DNA of 64,000 bases from Desulforhabdus amnigena (lineage in GTDB: Bacteria > Desulfobacterota > Syntrophobacteria > Syntrophobacterales > Syntrophobacteraceae), in assembly GCF_027925305.1 (NCBI RefSeq), contig NZ_BSDR01000001.1, positions 2,941,001 to 3,005,000 on the forward strand. The letters are read 5' to 3'. Made by a program: the position numbers and the translations under genes. The notes below the pieces were generated by a model. That model made no database searches. It had not been told where the DNA came from and saw nothing but the letters and a program-made list of their open reading frames with translations. This document shows, piece by piece, positions 1 to 9,014 of this stretch (positions within the stretch are counted from its first letter, which is position 1; each line of letters starts with the position of its first letter).

Positions 1-905
1 ACAGGCCTCTGAAGCATTGCCGCCGTTTCGATGATCCCCGCCTCATCGGATTTGAGATCGACGCTCACAAGATTTCTAATGGAGAGTGGGGAGAGCTTTT
101 CACGGGCGAAGACCCTTTGCAACCATTCCATGATTTCCTGGGCCGGCGTACCCCGGTTGCACCCGATCCCGACGACCAGATTCCGGGGGCGCAGCACCAG
201 GCATTTCAGAAACGCGGGAACCAGGGCCTCCGAAACCCAGACGCCCACTCTCTCCATCAGGGTCGACATGAGGGATGGGGGGGAAGAGAGGACCTCATGC
301 AGCCAGTCGATGTTCCCCTGGCTGGCCAAATCCCTCTTCAACCGGCCTTCAGGATCGTAGATCCAAACGGGTTCGTCTTCCAGGAAAGCCCTCGCCAGCC
401 GACTGAGCATTTCAATGTTTTCGATCTCGAGACCCGCCGCCCGCGCCATCAGATCCAGAGCAGGCTTATCTTGAACATCCGAAGCGGTGGTGATGACCGC
501 ATGTCCTCCGGTAATGCGGGCGACTTCTTTCGTGAGGCGGTTCGCTCCTCCCAAATGGCCGGAAACCAGGCTGATGACATACTCTCCCCTCTCGTCCAGC
601 ACGACCACAGCGGGATCTTCCTTCTTATGGCGCAGATAGGGGGAGATCTGACGGACCACTATGCCGGTGGCCATGATGCAGACCAGCGCGGAAACCCTGG
701 GCCAGATTTCCCTGAGCAGGTCCGCCATTCGCTGAAACCCCACGGCCCCCATGGCCAGGGCAAACTGATGCCGCACCGGCACATAACAGGCGCTGCCGGG
801 AAGCTTCCCCTGCAACTGCAGCGCAAGGTCGGCTCCGTGGCGGGTCAAAGCCACAATGGCTATGGAGGAAGATTCAGGAGGAAACCCGGGCTTTTCGAAA
901 TCCAT
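1..905 (-). CDS. cbiG: Cobalt-precorrin 5A hydrolase, partial at left edge
   Basis: CbiG opens the ring-A delta-lactone of cobalt-precorrin-5A and releases acetaldehyde in the anaerobic cobalamin pathway (established family role). Reading the minus strand from ATG at 905 gives 301 open codons that leave the window without a stop, so the C-terminus is missing. Visible family signatures are SGHLGGANRLTKEVA near residue 115, where the N-terminal CbiG domain ends, and VVGIGCNRGTPAQEI near residue 248, in the C-terminal domain. The start overlaps the 3' end of cbiF by 32 bp, which suggests translational coupling. It is the seventh biosynthetic or transport gene downstream of the riboswitch, and the operon evidently continues to the left. 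The assignment is firm; only the end is unknown. Confidence 0.93.
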   Translation of the reverse strand, partial: MDFEKPGFPPESSSIAIVALTRHGADLALQLQGKLPGSACYVPVRHQFALAMGAVGFQRMADLLREIWPRVSALVCIMATGIVVRQISPYLRHKKEDPAVVVLDERGEYVISLVSGHLGGANRLTKEVARITGGHAVITTASDVQDKPALDLMARAAGLEIENIEMLSRLARAFLEDEPVWIYDPEGRLKRDLASQGNIDWLHEVLSSPPSLMSTLMERVGVWVSEALVPAFLKCLVLRPRNLVVGIGCNRGTPAQEIMEWLQRVFAREKLSPLSIRNLVSVDLKSDEAGIIETAAMLQRP

Positions 906-1653
906 GTTCGAAGGACTCGTCGTATAATTTGGATTTTTTCAATTCTTTCCCGGAGCGGGCATTGAAGACCTCTCCCACCATGATGATCGCCTGGCGGCCG
1001 ATACCGCTTGCTTTGACCTTTTGAACGATGTCGTCCAAGGTACCCTTCACAATGAGCTCATCGGGCCACCCCAATCGATAGGCAACCACCACCGGAGTCT
1101 CAGGGCCGTAACAGGGACTGACCTCGGAGACCACTTTTTCGATCTGCTGCACACTGAGATAGATCACCAGGGTCGCCCGATGTTGCGCGAGCGACCGAAG
1201 GTCTTCCCCTTCGGGAACGGGGGTTCGACCCGCCATACGGGTCAAGATCAGGGTTTGAGAAACTTCCGGCAGAGTCAGCTCCTGGGTGAGAGCCGCTGCC
1301 GCCGCGAAGACGGCCGACACGCCCGGCACCACGCTGTAAGGAATCCCATCCCGGTCCAGGAGTTCCATCTGTTCCTGAATGGCCCCGTAGAGGGCGGGGT
1401 CTCCCGTGTGCAGGCGGACCACCCGTTCGCCCCGTTCATACCCTTCCCGCAGGAGTGCATGCGTTTGCGGGAGGGTCATGGAAGCGCTGTTGTGAATGGC
1501 GGCGCCCGGTTTCCGATCCTGCAGCAAGGCCTCGGGAACAAGAGAACCCGCATAGACGATGCAGTCCGCTTCCTGCAAAAGCCTCTTCCCCTTGACCGTG
1601 ATGAGCTCAGGGTCGCCGGGACCCGCTCCGACAAAATGAATAGGATATTTCAT
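874..1653 (-). CDS. cbiF: Cobalt-precorrin-4 C11-methyltransferase
   Basis: CbiF/CobM transfers a methyl group from SAM to C-11 of the corrin precursor. The 259-residue product begins MKYPIHFVGAGPGDPELITV, which contains the GAGPGDPEL loop of the tetrapyrrole methylase family; a second SAM-pocket stretch, HTGDPALYG, lies near residue 80. I chose ATG 1653 rather than an upstream in-frame ATG at 1725 because GAGGAA sits just before it, the family sequence starts there, and the length matches CbiF (about 250-260 residues). The extra upstream codons would run into the end of cbiET. It is followed by cbiG with a 32-bp overlap. Confidence 0.95.
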   Translation of the reverse strand: MKYPIHFVGAGPGDPELITVKGKRLLQEADCIVYAGSLVPEALLQDRKPGAAIHNSASMTLPQTHALLREGYERGERVVRLHTGDPALYGAIQEQMELLDRDGIPYSVVPGVSAVFAAAAALTQELTLPEVSQTLILTRMAGRTPVPEGEDLRSLAQHRATLVIYLSVQQIEKVVSEVSPCYGPETPVVVAYRLGWPDELIVKGTLDDIVQKVKASGIGRQAIIMVGEVFNARSGKELKKSKLYDESFEHGFRKARVSS

Positions 1654-1702
1654 AGAGTTCCTCGAATCTATCTGTTTATAGAGGGAGGTTTCCGGACAGT
1701 CC

Positions 1703-2977
1703 CTAAATGGGCTTCGGCCAGACACTCACCACAAAAACCGGATTGAGCGCCTCGAACCTCACCGTTTTTCCGATAGGCACAGACCGGCTGACCTGCAGTT
1801 GCGTAATCTGCATTTCATAGGGTTTATCGCTCCAGAAAGCCCGAACGGCTTCCAGAGTATCCAGGGTCGCTGCGGTGACGACCACTCTTCCACCAGGACG
1901 CATGCGCCGCAGGAGGTTCTCGAAAATCTCCCGCAGGTCCCCTCCGCTTCCTCCGATGAAAACACGGTCCGGATCGGGGAGCGCATCCAGCACTTGGGCG
2001 GCCTTTCCATGAACCGTCTCTATTTGCGATCCTTGAAGGCGTTTCACGTTATCCTGCAGATCCCGGTAACGTTCTGCGTCCTTTTCCACGGCAACTACCC
2101 GTCGCAGAGGAACAAGCCTCGATGCTTCAATGGATACGGAACCGCTTCCCGCTCCCAGATCCCACAAAACGAGTCCGGGCCGCAACTGAAGATGAGCCAG
2201 CGCCACAGCACGGACTTCCATTTTGGTGATGAGGCCGGCCCGATGCCGGAAGGCGGTCTCGGGAAGCCCCAGAACGGCTTGCGGAACGGTCGAATCCACA
2301 GCCTGCCTGGAAGGACTCTCATCCAATACGGCCACCAGGTTGAGGGGCGAAAATTTCCTTGCCGCCGCTTCCTCAGGGAAAAAACGCTGGATTTTTTCCG
2401 AAGGAAGCCCCAAATCCTCCCCCACCACCAGGGTGCGATCCTTCATTGCGGCATCCAGCAGCTGGCGGGCGATCCAATCGGGGGTATGCTGAGGATCCGT
2501 AAAAAAAACCACTTTCGAATGGTGCCGGAGCTGCTCCAACCATTCGGGATTTTCTGCAGCGGGACCTCGCCCGTGAAGGCTCATCACCTTCACATCTTCC
2601 CAGGGTTCGTTCAAGCGGGAAAAGAGCACCTGAACGCTGGTGATATTGGGGAAGGTGAGGAGATTCTCCTTCCCCACACGATCCGCAAGACGGCGCCCAA
2701 CGCCGAAAAAAAAAGGATCTCCCGATGCAAGCACCACGGTGCGCCTTTCTATTGAAACCCGGCCGACCTGATCCAGCCAGTCGTTCAACGGACCCTGCAG
2801 CGGGATTCTCTCGCAGGAAAGATCCGGAAACCAGTCCAGGTGGCGTCCGCCCCCTGCCAGCACTTCCGCCCGCTCGATCCAGCGCAGGGCGCTTGCGCCG
2901 ACGTCTTCTCTGCCCATTCCCATGCCCACCAGGACCACACGGGGAGGGTTCCAATCTTGAGAATCGGAATGCTTCAT
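1703..2977 (-). CDS. cbiET: Fused cobalt-precorrin-6Y/7 methyltransferase-decarboxylase CbiET (CobL-like)
   Basis: This 424-residue protein joins two enzymes that are separate in Salmonella. The CbiE half (about residues 12-215) has the tetrapyrrole-methylase loop VVLASGDPFFFG near 81-92 and methylates C-5. The CbiT half (about 235-424) is a Rossmann methyltransferase with the SAM motif WDLGAGSGSVSIEAS at 272-286, responsible for C-15 methylation and C-12 acetate decarboxylation. The fused order E-T is that of CobL. Its start codon overlaps the cbiD stop (ATGA, 2974-2977), a tight coupling within the operon. Both halves look intact, so it should be bifunctional. Confidence 0.95.
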   Translation of the reverse strand: MKHSDSQDWNPPRVVLVGMGMGREDVGASALRWIERAEVLAGGGRHLDWFPDLSCERIPLQGPLNDWLDQVGRVSIERRTVVLASGDPFFFGVGRRLADRVGKENLLTFPNITSVQVLFSRLNEPWEDVKVMSLHGRGPAAENPEWLEQLRHHSKVVFFTDPQHTPDWIARQLLDAAMKDRTLVVGEDLGLPSEKIQRFFPEEAAARKFSPLNLVAVLDESPSRQAVDSTVPQAVLGLPETAFRHRAGLITKMEVRAVALAHLQLRPGLVLWDLGAGSGSVSIEASRLVPLRRVVAVEKDAERYRDLQDNVKRLQGSQIETVHGKAAQVLDALPDPDRVFIGGSGGDLREIFENLLRRMRPGGRVVVTAATLDTLEAVRAFWSDKPYEMQITQLQVSRSVPIGKTVRFEALNPVFVVSVWPKPI

Positions 2978-4209
2978 TTTCCCCTCTTCCTTTCCAGGTC
3001 CACCAACAGCCTGCCGCCATAATCGAAGACCAGGAGCCTCACATCCAACCGGTCATCTCCGAGCCTTGCCGACTGGTCCAGGGCCTTACGGGCTACGGCA
3101 TGGACGACATCCATGGCATTGCGTTCCAACAGCAGTTCCAGGGCATGCCGCGCAGTATTGGCCACAGCCAGTTCCCGGCAAAAAGGGGCATCATGGCCCT
3201 CCTTTGCAGCCAACTCCGCCACCAGTTCGAGATCCAGAGCCGCTTTATGGGCATGCGTGTAGGCATGCCCCTGAGCCATTTTCACCACTTTTCCGAAAAA
3301 AACGCTGTGCGTCAGGCGAGGGAAACCCATCTTCAGCACTTCCTGAACCGCAAAAGCGAAAAAATCGGCAACTTGAACAAAGGATTCCACTGGAAGTCCG
3401 GGAAGGATTCCCTGGGCGAAGCGTTCGCTCTTACCGCCCGTACTGAGGACGATTTCCAGGCACCCGTTTGATTGAGCAACGGACAAGGCCGTCTGAATGG
3501 TTTCTTCATAGGCTGTATGAGAAAAAGGCTTCACAATGCCCGTCGTCCCCAGTATGGAAATCCCTCCCAGAATGCCCAGGCGGGGATTCAACGTATGGCG
3601 CGCCAGTTCGGCGCCTTTGGGCACCTCGATCTCCACCTCCAGGAAAAAGCCTTTCAACTTCTCACTGTCCTGGCTAAAAGTCAGAAGCACGTGCGGCCCG
3701 GAAGGGGTATCTGCAATGCAGGCGATACCTCCGGGAACAGTATCCTCCATCTTCCACTGCAGATATTCTTCAGCAAGATTCAGGGAAAGCATTTCCCGCG
3801 GCACCGGATTGATAGCCGGCTCTCCGATCTGCACGGGAAGGCCCGGTTTGGTCACGACCCCTACCCCTTCGCCGCCCATGAGGCGAATCCCCGAGGAGAT
3901 GCCGTTATCACACTCTTTTCCGTCCAGTGAAATTCTACGGACACGGGCCCTTATTTCCGCCTTATGCGTCACATCCGGATCATCTCCGCCGTCTTTGATC
4001 ACCACGGCCAGCACATCATTTTCCTCCCGGCACACTTCACGTACTGGAACAGGCAGGTAATAGCCTCCAGGAAGCCTCACAGCGACCGCCTCACTGCTCC
4101 TTCCCGTCAAGAGGAAGCGCAGTGCAGCTCGAGCCGCCGCAGTGGCAGCCGTGCCGGTACTGAATCCCTTTCTCAGACTCCCCTTATTTTCTGCATTCGT
4201 TTTGGACAT
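2974..4209 (-). CDS. cbiD: Cobalt-precorrin-5B C1-methyltransferase
   Basis: CbiD methylates C-1 of cobalt-precorrin-5B in the oxygen-independent pathway; it is one of the best markers that this route, not the aerobic one, is used. The 411-residue sequence carries the N-terminal signature GFSTGTAATAAARAAL (residues 15-30) and a glycine-rich ILGGISILGTTGIVKPFS segment in the middle, both characteristic of CbiD. It lies 11 bp downstream of the substrate-binding protein gene and overlaps cbiET by 4 bp. Length is slightly above the usual 370-400 residues. Confidence 0.95.
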   Translation of the reverse strand: MSKTNAENKGSLRKGFSTGTAATAAARAALRFLLTGRSSEAVAVRLPGGYYLPVPVREVCREENDVLAVVIKDGGDDPDVTHKAEIRARVRRISLDGKECDNGISSGIRLMGGEGVGVVTKPGLPVQIGEPAINPVPREMLSLNLAEEYLQWKMEDTVPGGIACIADTPSGPHVLLTFSQDSEKLKGFFLEVEIEVPKGAELARHTLNPRLGILGGISILGTTGIVKPFSHTAYEETIQTALSVAQSNGCLEIVLSTGGKSERFAQGILPGLPVESFVQVADFFAFAVQEVLKMGFPRLTHSVFFGKVVKMAQGHAYTHAHKAALDLELVAELAAKEGHDAPFCRELAVANTARHALELLLERNAMDVVHAVARKALDQSARLGDDRLDVRLLVFDYGGRLLVDLERKRGK

Positions 4210-4220
4210 GCTATGCCGCT

Positions 4221-5150
4221 CTACTCTCTGGTTTCCTTTTCATTCCTCCAGCCTTTGAACTTTTCGGGATACAGGGCTGCGGCCAACTGTTCCACCGCAT
4301 CCACACAGCGGGGACCGGGGCGGGAAAAGAGAAATTCGTCAACGAAGATGATCTTGCCATTCCTCACGCACCGAAGCCGATCGAAGTGAGCTCTTTTGCG
4401 GGGATCCATGGGATTGCGGTTCATGGGACCCCGCTGAACGATATAAACGTCCGGATCCGCGAGAAGGAGGGATTCGAAACTATACTGCACGATGGCCTTT
4501 TCATTCTCCAGGGCATTTTCCGCTCCCGCAGCCAGAATGATATCCTGGACGATGGATGCTTTCCCGACGCCGGTGAGAGGTTCGCCGCGCACCTCGAAGA
4601 AGACCCGGTCGCGCTCTTTCATTTCCGCAAGATGCCCTTTGACCTGCTCCAGGCGCATCTTCAACTGAGCCACCACATTTCGGGCCTCCGCTTCTCTACC
4701 CGTAAGCTTTCCCAAACGTTCCATGGTGGAAAAGATTCCTTCGAAAGTTTGAGGCGCAAACACAGCCACCGGAATGCCCGCTTCCCGCAACCGTTCCATC
4801 TCCGCCGTCTCCTCCCGGCGGCTGGCGCTCTGGATGACCAGGTCCGGTTTCAGCCCCAGAATCATCTCCACATTGGGGCGCATATGTGTTCCCACAGACG
4901 GCAGTTTCAAGATCTGCGAGGGGTATTCATCCGCCTGAGTCCGTGCAACGATCTCGGAACCCGCCCCAATGGCGTAAAGCATCTCGGCGTACGCTCCGTA
5001 AAGGGGAATGATGCGCTTTGCAGGCTGTGCAAACTCGAGGGTCTGCCCCATATCGTCCATCACCTGGAACGGCAACCCGGACGCAGGCAATACCAGCGTC
5101 AAAACGAAGCCCAAGATGATGCTCATCATAAAATGTTTGAAATGAAACAT
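4221..5150 (-). CDS. Periplasmic substrate-binding protein, BtuF/FecB type
   Basis: Periplasmic binding protein of a cobalamin/iron-chelate ABC importer, 309 residues. An N-terminal hydrophobic stretch (about residues 8-26, IILGFVLTLVLPASG) is a signal peptide. The mature part begins with the family-typical phrase DDMGQTLEFAQPAKRIIPLYG and contains LKPDLVIQ near residue 102. It sits between the ATPase gene (80 bp upstream) and cbiD (11 bp downstream), inside a riboswitch-controlled corrinoid operon, so a corrinoid or a cobalt chelate is the likeliest ligand. That specificity is inference: family members also carry ferric siderophores, and sequence alone does not separate them. Confidence 0.85.
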   Translation of the reverse strand: MFHFKHFMMSIILGFVLTLVLPASGLPFQVMDDMGQTLEFAQPAKRIIPLYGAYAEMLYAIGAGSEIVARTQADEYPSQILKLPSVGTHMRPNVEMILGLKPDLVIQSASRREETAEMERLREAGIPVAVFAPQTFEGIFSTMERLGKLTGREAEARNVVAQLKMRLEQVKGHLAEMKERDRVFFEVRGEPLTGVGKASIVQDIILAAGAENALENEKAIVQYSFESLLLADPDVYIVQRGPMNRNPMDPRKRAHFDRLRCVRNGKIIFVDEFLFSRPGPRCVDAVEQLAAALYPEKFKGWRNEKETRE

Positions 5151-5230
5151 GGTGGTCGACTCCTCAAAAACAACGTGTACTTCGAATCGGGTTCAAGAAA
5201 CTCCCCCATGAGCCATGAGATCATAATCCA

Positions 5231-6040
5231 TTACGGCAAAAAGACCACCTGCCGCTTCCCCGTATGGGGAATATCCTGAACCAGCACTCGAGTTTGATAA
5301 ACAGTTTCGAGAACTTCGGAAGTCAAAACCTCTTCCGTAGGACCATCCGCCACGACTTCCCCTTCTTTCAAAAAAATCATTCGCCGGCAATAGAGGGCAG
5401 CCAGGTTCACATCATGCAGGACGGTCAGGACGGTCAGCATTTCTTCCCTGTTCAGGTGTTCCAAAACACGAAAGACCTGGAGCTTACGATGAATGTCCAT
5501 GGCAGAGGTCGCTTCATCCAGGAGCAGAATGGGCGCTTCCTGGGCGAGAGCCTTGGCCATCACTACACGCTGCCTCTCTCCCCCGCTCATGGCGGAAATC
5601 AAACGGTCTGCAAGATCCTGAATATCCATGATTTCAAGGCACCGCCGCACAACCTTCTCATCCTCAAAGGTATCCATCTGCCACCGTTTCTGATGCGGAT
5701 AACGGCCCATCCGGACCACTTCCTCACAGCTATAGGGGAACCGGACCTGAGAATCCTGGGCCACGGCGGCCATGCAGCGGGCCCGCTCTTTGGGCTTCAA
5801 ACTTTCCAATGACATACTCCGGATGGAGATGTCCCCTACCCGGCGATCCACCACTCCGCTCAGCGCCAAAAGCAGGGTGGTCTTCCCCGATCCATTGGGC
5901 CCCAGGATGCCGACGAATTCTCCCGGTTGAATTTCAAAAGAGATCCCCTTCAGCACATCGTGCCCCGGATAACCACACCGGAGATTCTTCACACAGATCA
6001 GAGCTGAAGGTATTTCTTGCGATGAAGCAGCAGAAAACAA
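5231..6040 (-). CDS. ABC importer ATP-binding protein, BtuD/FecE type
   Basis: Cytoplasmic ATPase that powers the adjacent importer. All nucleotide-binding motifs are present: Walker A GPNGSGKTT (residues 47-55), signature MSGGE (151-155), Walker B ILLLDEA (171-177) and the switch region VLHDVNLAA. The 269-residue length fits the FecE/BtuD group. Its start overlaps the 3' end of the permease gene by 43 bp, so the two are probably translated together. The co-located BtuF-like protein and FecCD-type permease make this a complete importer embedded among cbi genes. Confidence 0.9.
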   Translation of the reverse strand: MFSAASSQEIPSALICVKNLRCGYPGHDVLKGISFEIQPGEFVGILGPNGSGKTTLLLALSGVVDRRVGDISIRSMSLESLKPKERARCMAAVAQDSQVRFPYSCEEVVRMGRYPHQKRWQMDTFEDEKVVRRCLEIMDIQDLADRLISAMSGGERQRVVMAKALAQEAPILLLDEATSAMDIHRKLQVFRVLEHLNREEMLTVLTVLHDVNLAALYCRRMIFLKEGEVVADGPTEEVLTSEVLETVYQTRVLVQDIPHTGKRQVVFLP

Positions 6041-7077
6041 AAAAAAGGTCCTCCCAAAATAGCGGTCACCACTCCCACGGGAAGTTCCTCTCCGCCGGGA
6101 AGGATACTACGAGCAAGCGTATCCGAAATGAGAACCAGCAGGGCCCCTGCGAGGATCACGGCGGGAAGCAGTCTGCGGTGCTGGGGCCCCAATCCCAGGC
6201 GCACCAGGTGAGGCACCACCAGCCCGACAAAACCGATGACCCCGCTCACCGCCACGGCGGCGGCCGTGATGAAGGAAGCTGCAAGAAGCAGCCAGAAGCG
6301 CATGCGCTGCACATTGACGCCCAGCTGCTGGGCCTGAATGTCTCCCAGGCTGAGGATATCCAGTTCCCTCGCGTAGGCGAGGATCACTCCGGCTCCCAGC
6401 AAAAGGTAGGGCGCCACCAAGAGCACGTGAATCCAGCTTTTGCCGGAAAAACTTCCCATGATCCAGAAAACGATGGTGGAAATGGAATCTTCGTTGAGGC
6501 TTTTGAGCAGGCTGATCCAGGCGGACAAAAAAGTGGAAACGATGATTCCGGCAAGCACGAGAGTCGTGGTTTGAATGCGCCCATCCACGCGCCCCAGGAG
6601 ATAAACCATATAGAGCGCCAGGATCGCTCCCGCAAAAGCGGCAACGGGCAGAGCGTTTATGCTGAGGAAATGGACTCCCCCGGCTCCCAGAAGAATGGCG
6701 AGAGAAGCTCCAAAAGCCGCGCCCGTTGAGACTCCTAGGGTAAAAGGATCGGCCAGGGGATTGAGCAGGACCCCCTGATAAACGGCTCCGGCCAAAGCCA
6801 GCGCTCCTCCCACGATCAGCGCCAGGCAGACCCTTGCAAGGCGAACATTGAGGACAATATATCGTACAGTATCATCGATTCCCTGCGCCCACGAAGGATC
6901 GATGACCGATGCCCAGATCCGCAGGATGGCTTCATACGAAATCTTGTAGGCCCCGATCCCCGAAGTCAGAAAAGCGGCCAGAAAAATGATCGGGATCAAG
7001 GAGAGGGGCAGCAGAAAAGAGCCTGAAAAAAGAGAAACTCTTCCTTGTCTACCGGCAGAACGACCTCTTTCAGTCAA
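5998..7077 (-). CDS. ABC importer permease, BtuC/FecCD family
   Basis: Polytopic inner-membrane permease of the same importer, with many hydrophobic segments and the FecCD-family phrases LNVRLARVCLALIVGGALAL and GAVYQGVLLNPLADPFTLGV. I propose the TTG at 7077, preceded by GGGAG eight bases upstream, giving 359 residues. The frame stays open to a TTG at 7215 (ATG at 7173 inside it), but those extra codons are low in hydrophobicity, look like intergenic sequence, and would make the protein about 45 residues longer than usual. The start is therefore uncertain; the function is not. It precedes the ATPase gene with overlap. Confidence 0.87.
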   Translation of the reverse strand: MTERGRSAGRQGRVSLFSGSFLLPLSLIPIIFLAAFLTSGIGAYKISYEAILRIWASVIDPSWAQGIDDTVRYIVLNVRLARVCLALIVGGALALAGAVYQGVLLNPLADPFTLGVSTGAAFGASLAILLGAGGVHFLSINALPVAAFAGAILALYMVYLLGRVDGRIQTTTLVLAGIIVSTFLSAWISLLKSLNEDSISTIVFWIMGSFSGKSWIHVLLVAPYLLLGAGVILAYARELDILSLGDIQAQQLGVNVQRMRFWLLLAASFITAAAVAVSGVIGFVGLVVPHLVRLGLGPQHRRLLPAVILAGALLVLISDTLARSILPGGEELPVGVVTAILGGPFFCFLLLHRKKYLQL

Positions 7078-7238
7078 TGGATCGCTCCCATATTTCACTC
7101 CACATCCATACCGCCTGACTCCGAACTCCCAAACTTCGATTTTTTCCAGCAGGCCATGCTCGCCCTGCCCCATGCTTTTTCGAGAGAAGGCATCCCCGGA
7201 CGCACCGGCGCCCAACGGACAAAGCTTTCGGGCAGTCT

Positions 7239-7958
7239 CTAGGATTCCAACCCGCGTTTCTTGATGATCATGAGGGAAAGATAATGAGGTTGCTCAAAAG
7301 CTTGCAGCTTTTGGAAATCGGACTCCACAATCTGTCCCTCCTGTCCGCAACGGCTCACAAAACAGCAGGAATCCTGCAACCCCGTTTGCCGGATCTGATC
7401 CAAGATGTGGGGAAACCGTTTGTAGGCCTTCATAAGAACGACATTGTCCGAAAAACTCACCACTTCTTTGAGCCGATCCCCTCCCTTGGCGCCGGAAATG
7501 ATGGTGAAAGCTTCTTCTCCTTCAGCCAGAGGCACATTGGCACAGGCTGCCGCCGCTTGAAAAGAGGTGATGCCCGGCACGGTTGAAACAGTCACATCAG
7601 GGAGCTGTTTTCGAATCTTGCGCATGAGGTAAATGAAGGTACTGAAGGTCATGGGATCCCCCAGAGTCAAAAAGGCAACGTCCTTACCCTGCCGCAAGAT
7701 CCCGACTACCTTCTCACAGTTGGCCTGCCATGCACTTTCAAGACGTTCGGAATTGAATGTCATCGGGAAATCGAGATGATCTACAGGAGTATCTTTAGGC
7801 AGATGCTCCCGGACGATATCGAGAGCGAGACTGTAGTCGTTTTTACTGGATGCGGCCGCAAAAACATGCGCCACCTGCTTGATGATCTTAACCGCCTTGA
7901 GTGTCAAGAGTTCAGGGTCTCCCGGTCCGACACCGATTCCATACAACGTACCGAGCAT
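7239..7958 (-). CDS. cbiL: Precorrin-2/cobalt-factor-II C20-methyltransferase
   Basis: CbiL/CobI methylates C-20 of (cobalt-)precorrin-2, the first committed corrin methylation. The 239-residue product starts MLGTLYGIGVGPGDPELLTL, with the methylase GVGPGDPELLT loop, followed by a GDPMTFSTFIYL SAM-pocket motif near residue 99. In an anaerobic operon the metallated substrate is expected, hence cbiL rather than cobI. It starts 11 bp after cbiC ends. Confidence 0.93.
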   Translation of the reverse strand: MLGTLYGIGVGPGDPELLTLKAVKIIKQVAHVFAAASSKNDYSLALDIVREHLPKDTPVDHLDFPMTFNSERLESAWQANCEKVVGILRQGKDVAFLTLGDPMTFSTFIYLMRKIRKQLPDVTVSTVPGITSFQAAAACANVPLAEGEEAFTIISGAKGGDRLKEVVSFSDNVVLMKAYKRFPHILDQIRQTGLQDSCCFVSRCGQEGQIVESDFQKLQAFEQPHYLSLMIIKKRGLES

Positions 7959-7969
7959 AACGTCTTTCC

Positions 7970-8641
7970 TTATTCGTTTGTTGTCTTAGCCCACTCCAAC
8001 AACGCATGCAAAACTGCGACAGCAACGGAGCTCCCCCCCTTGCGCCCAAGGACAGTAATGGAGGGCTGGTCCTTCATCTCCCAAAGCGCTTCCTTGGATT
8101 CCGCTGCCTGAACGAAACCAACGGGAACACCGATCACCAGTGCAGGACGAATCCCTTCTTCTTTTATGAGACGAGAGACTTCCAAAAGCGCTGTAGGCGC
8201 ATTACCGATGGCGATGATGGCTCCGTTGAACTCGGATGCATAATGCCTGAAAGCAGCCACCGACCGTGTGGTTCCCCATTTTTCGGCCCATTGCTGGCTT
8301 TCTGCCTGTACCGCCGGGGTCACCACACTGTTTCCAAACCATTGCAGCCGCCAGGGGGAAAGACCAGCCTGAATCATGCGTGTGTCGGTATAAATGTTCG
8401 CTCCCCGTCGCAGAGCGTCAACACCCACGGCAACGGCCCGGGGGTGAAATCGTATCCAGTTGGAATAGTCAAAATCACCTGTGGTATGTATCACACGTCG
8501 GACGACCTGCCACTGTTCCAACGTAAAGGAATGCTCACCCATCTCGGCATCAATGATGCGAAAACTTTCCTCTTCAATCCGGCGTCCGGCTTCGACCAGC
8601 CCGGTTCGGCCAACATTCGCGTCCTGCAGAGGATTCATCAT
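7970..8641 (-). CDS. cbiC: Precorrin-8X/cobalt-precorrin-8 methylmutase
   Basis: CbiC/CobH moves the C-11 methyl group to C-12, forming hydrogenobyrinate or cobyrinate. The 223-residue sequence contains VIHTTGDFDY with the expected catalytic histidine (residue 52), then the family phrase GANIYTDTRMIQAGL and a terminal GGSSVAVAVLHALLEWA. It is the first gene after the cobalamin riboswitch and terminator, and so the first controlled by them. A tandem MM at the N-terminus leaves a one-codon ambiguity in the start. Confidence 0.94.
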   Translation of the reverse strand: MMNPLQDANVGRTGLVEAGRRIEEESFRIIDAEMGEHSFTLEQWQVVRRVIHTTGDFDYSNWIRFHPRAVAVGVDALRRGANIYTDTRMIQAGLSPWRLQWFGNSVVTPAVQAESQQWAEKWGTTRSVAAFRHYASEFNGAIIAIGNAPTALLEVSRLIKEEGIRPALVIGVPVGFVQAAESKEALWEMKDQPSITVLGRKGGSSVAVAVLHALLEWAKTTNE

Positions 8642-8793
8642 CTCTTCTCTCGTTCATCCCCGTTTCCGACTTTTCCTATTCCCCCTATGATACGGGGCAT
8701 CGTGAGACCCAACAGCCATCAATGATGGCAAAGTCACGCATCCACTACCATGAAGGAAACGGCCGTTCAGCCAAAAGGATGATCTTAAAATTG

Positions 8794-8834
8794 AAAAAAA
8801 AATCCCTGAACCTCGATTTTCCGAGATTTCAAGG
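8794..8834 (-). terminator. Intrinsic terminator between cobalamin riboswitch and cbiC
   Basis: On the minus strand CCTTGAAATCTCG (8834-8822) can pair with CGAGGTTCAGG, forming about 12 bp with one bulged A, and is followed immediately by nine T residues. The hairpin lies in the leader, about 180 nt downstream of the riboswitch aptamer and 150 nt upstream of cbiC. Its position suggests that it stops transcription when cobalamin is bound, but I did not find an obvious antiterminator. Confidence 0.7.
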
Positions 8835-9014
8835 ACTGCACCCAGTTTGACTTCATCCTATATTTCTTCAGGGAACTCCCTCATCCCGGGGATTCTCGGC
8901 GCCCCCTTGCTCACACGGCGAATGGAAGACAGTCATCGTCGGCATGAACATGCGGACCCGCCAAGACAGGCAATTTCAAAACATCCTGGCCTATCCTTAA
9001 CGGTCGAGACCCTA

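Noticed and set aside
117-965. Long plus-strand open frame opposite cbiG
   Set aside because: The minus strand encodes a clear CbiG; the plus-strand product has no domain and simply mirrors the codon structure of the real gene.
1799-2755. Long plus-strand open frame opposite cbiET
   Set aside because: It lies wholly within cbiET, whose motifs are unambiguous, and its product shows no family features.
8786-8856. Short 23-codon leader ORF (MKSNWVQSLKSRK...) overlapping the cbi terminator, minus strand
   Set aside because: No usable ribosome binding site and no run of regulatory codons, so a peptide-attenuation role is not supported.
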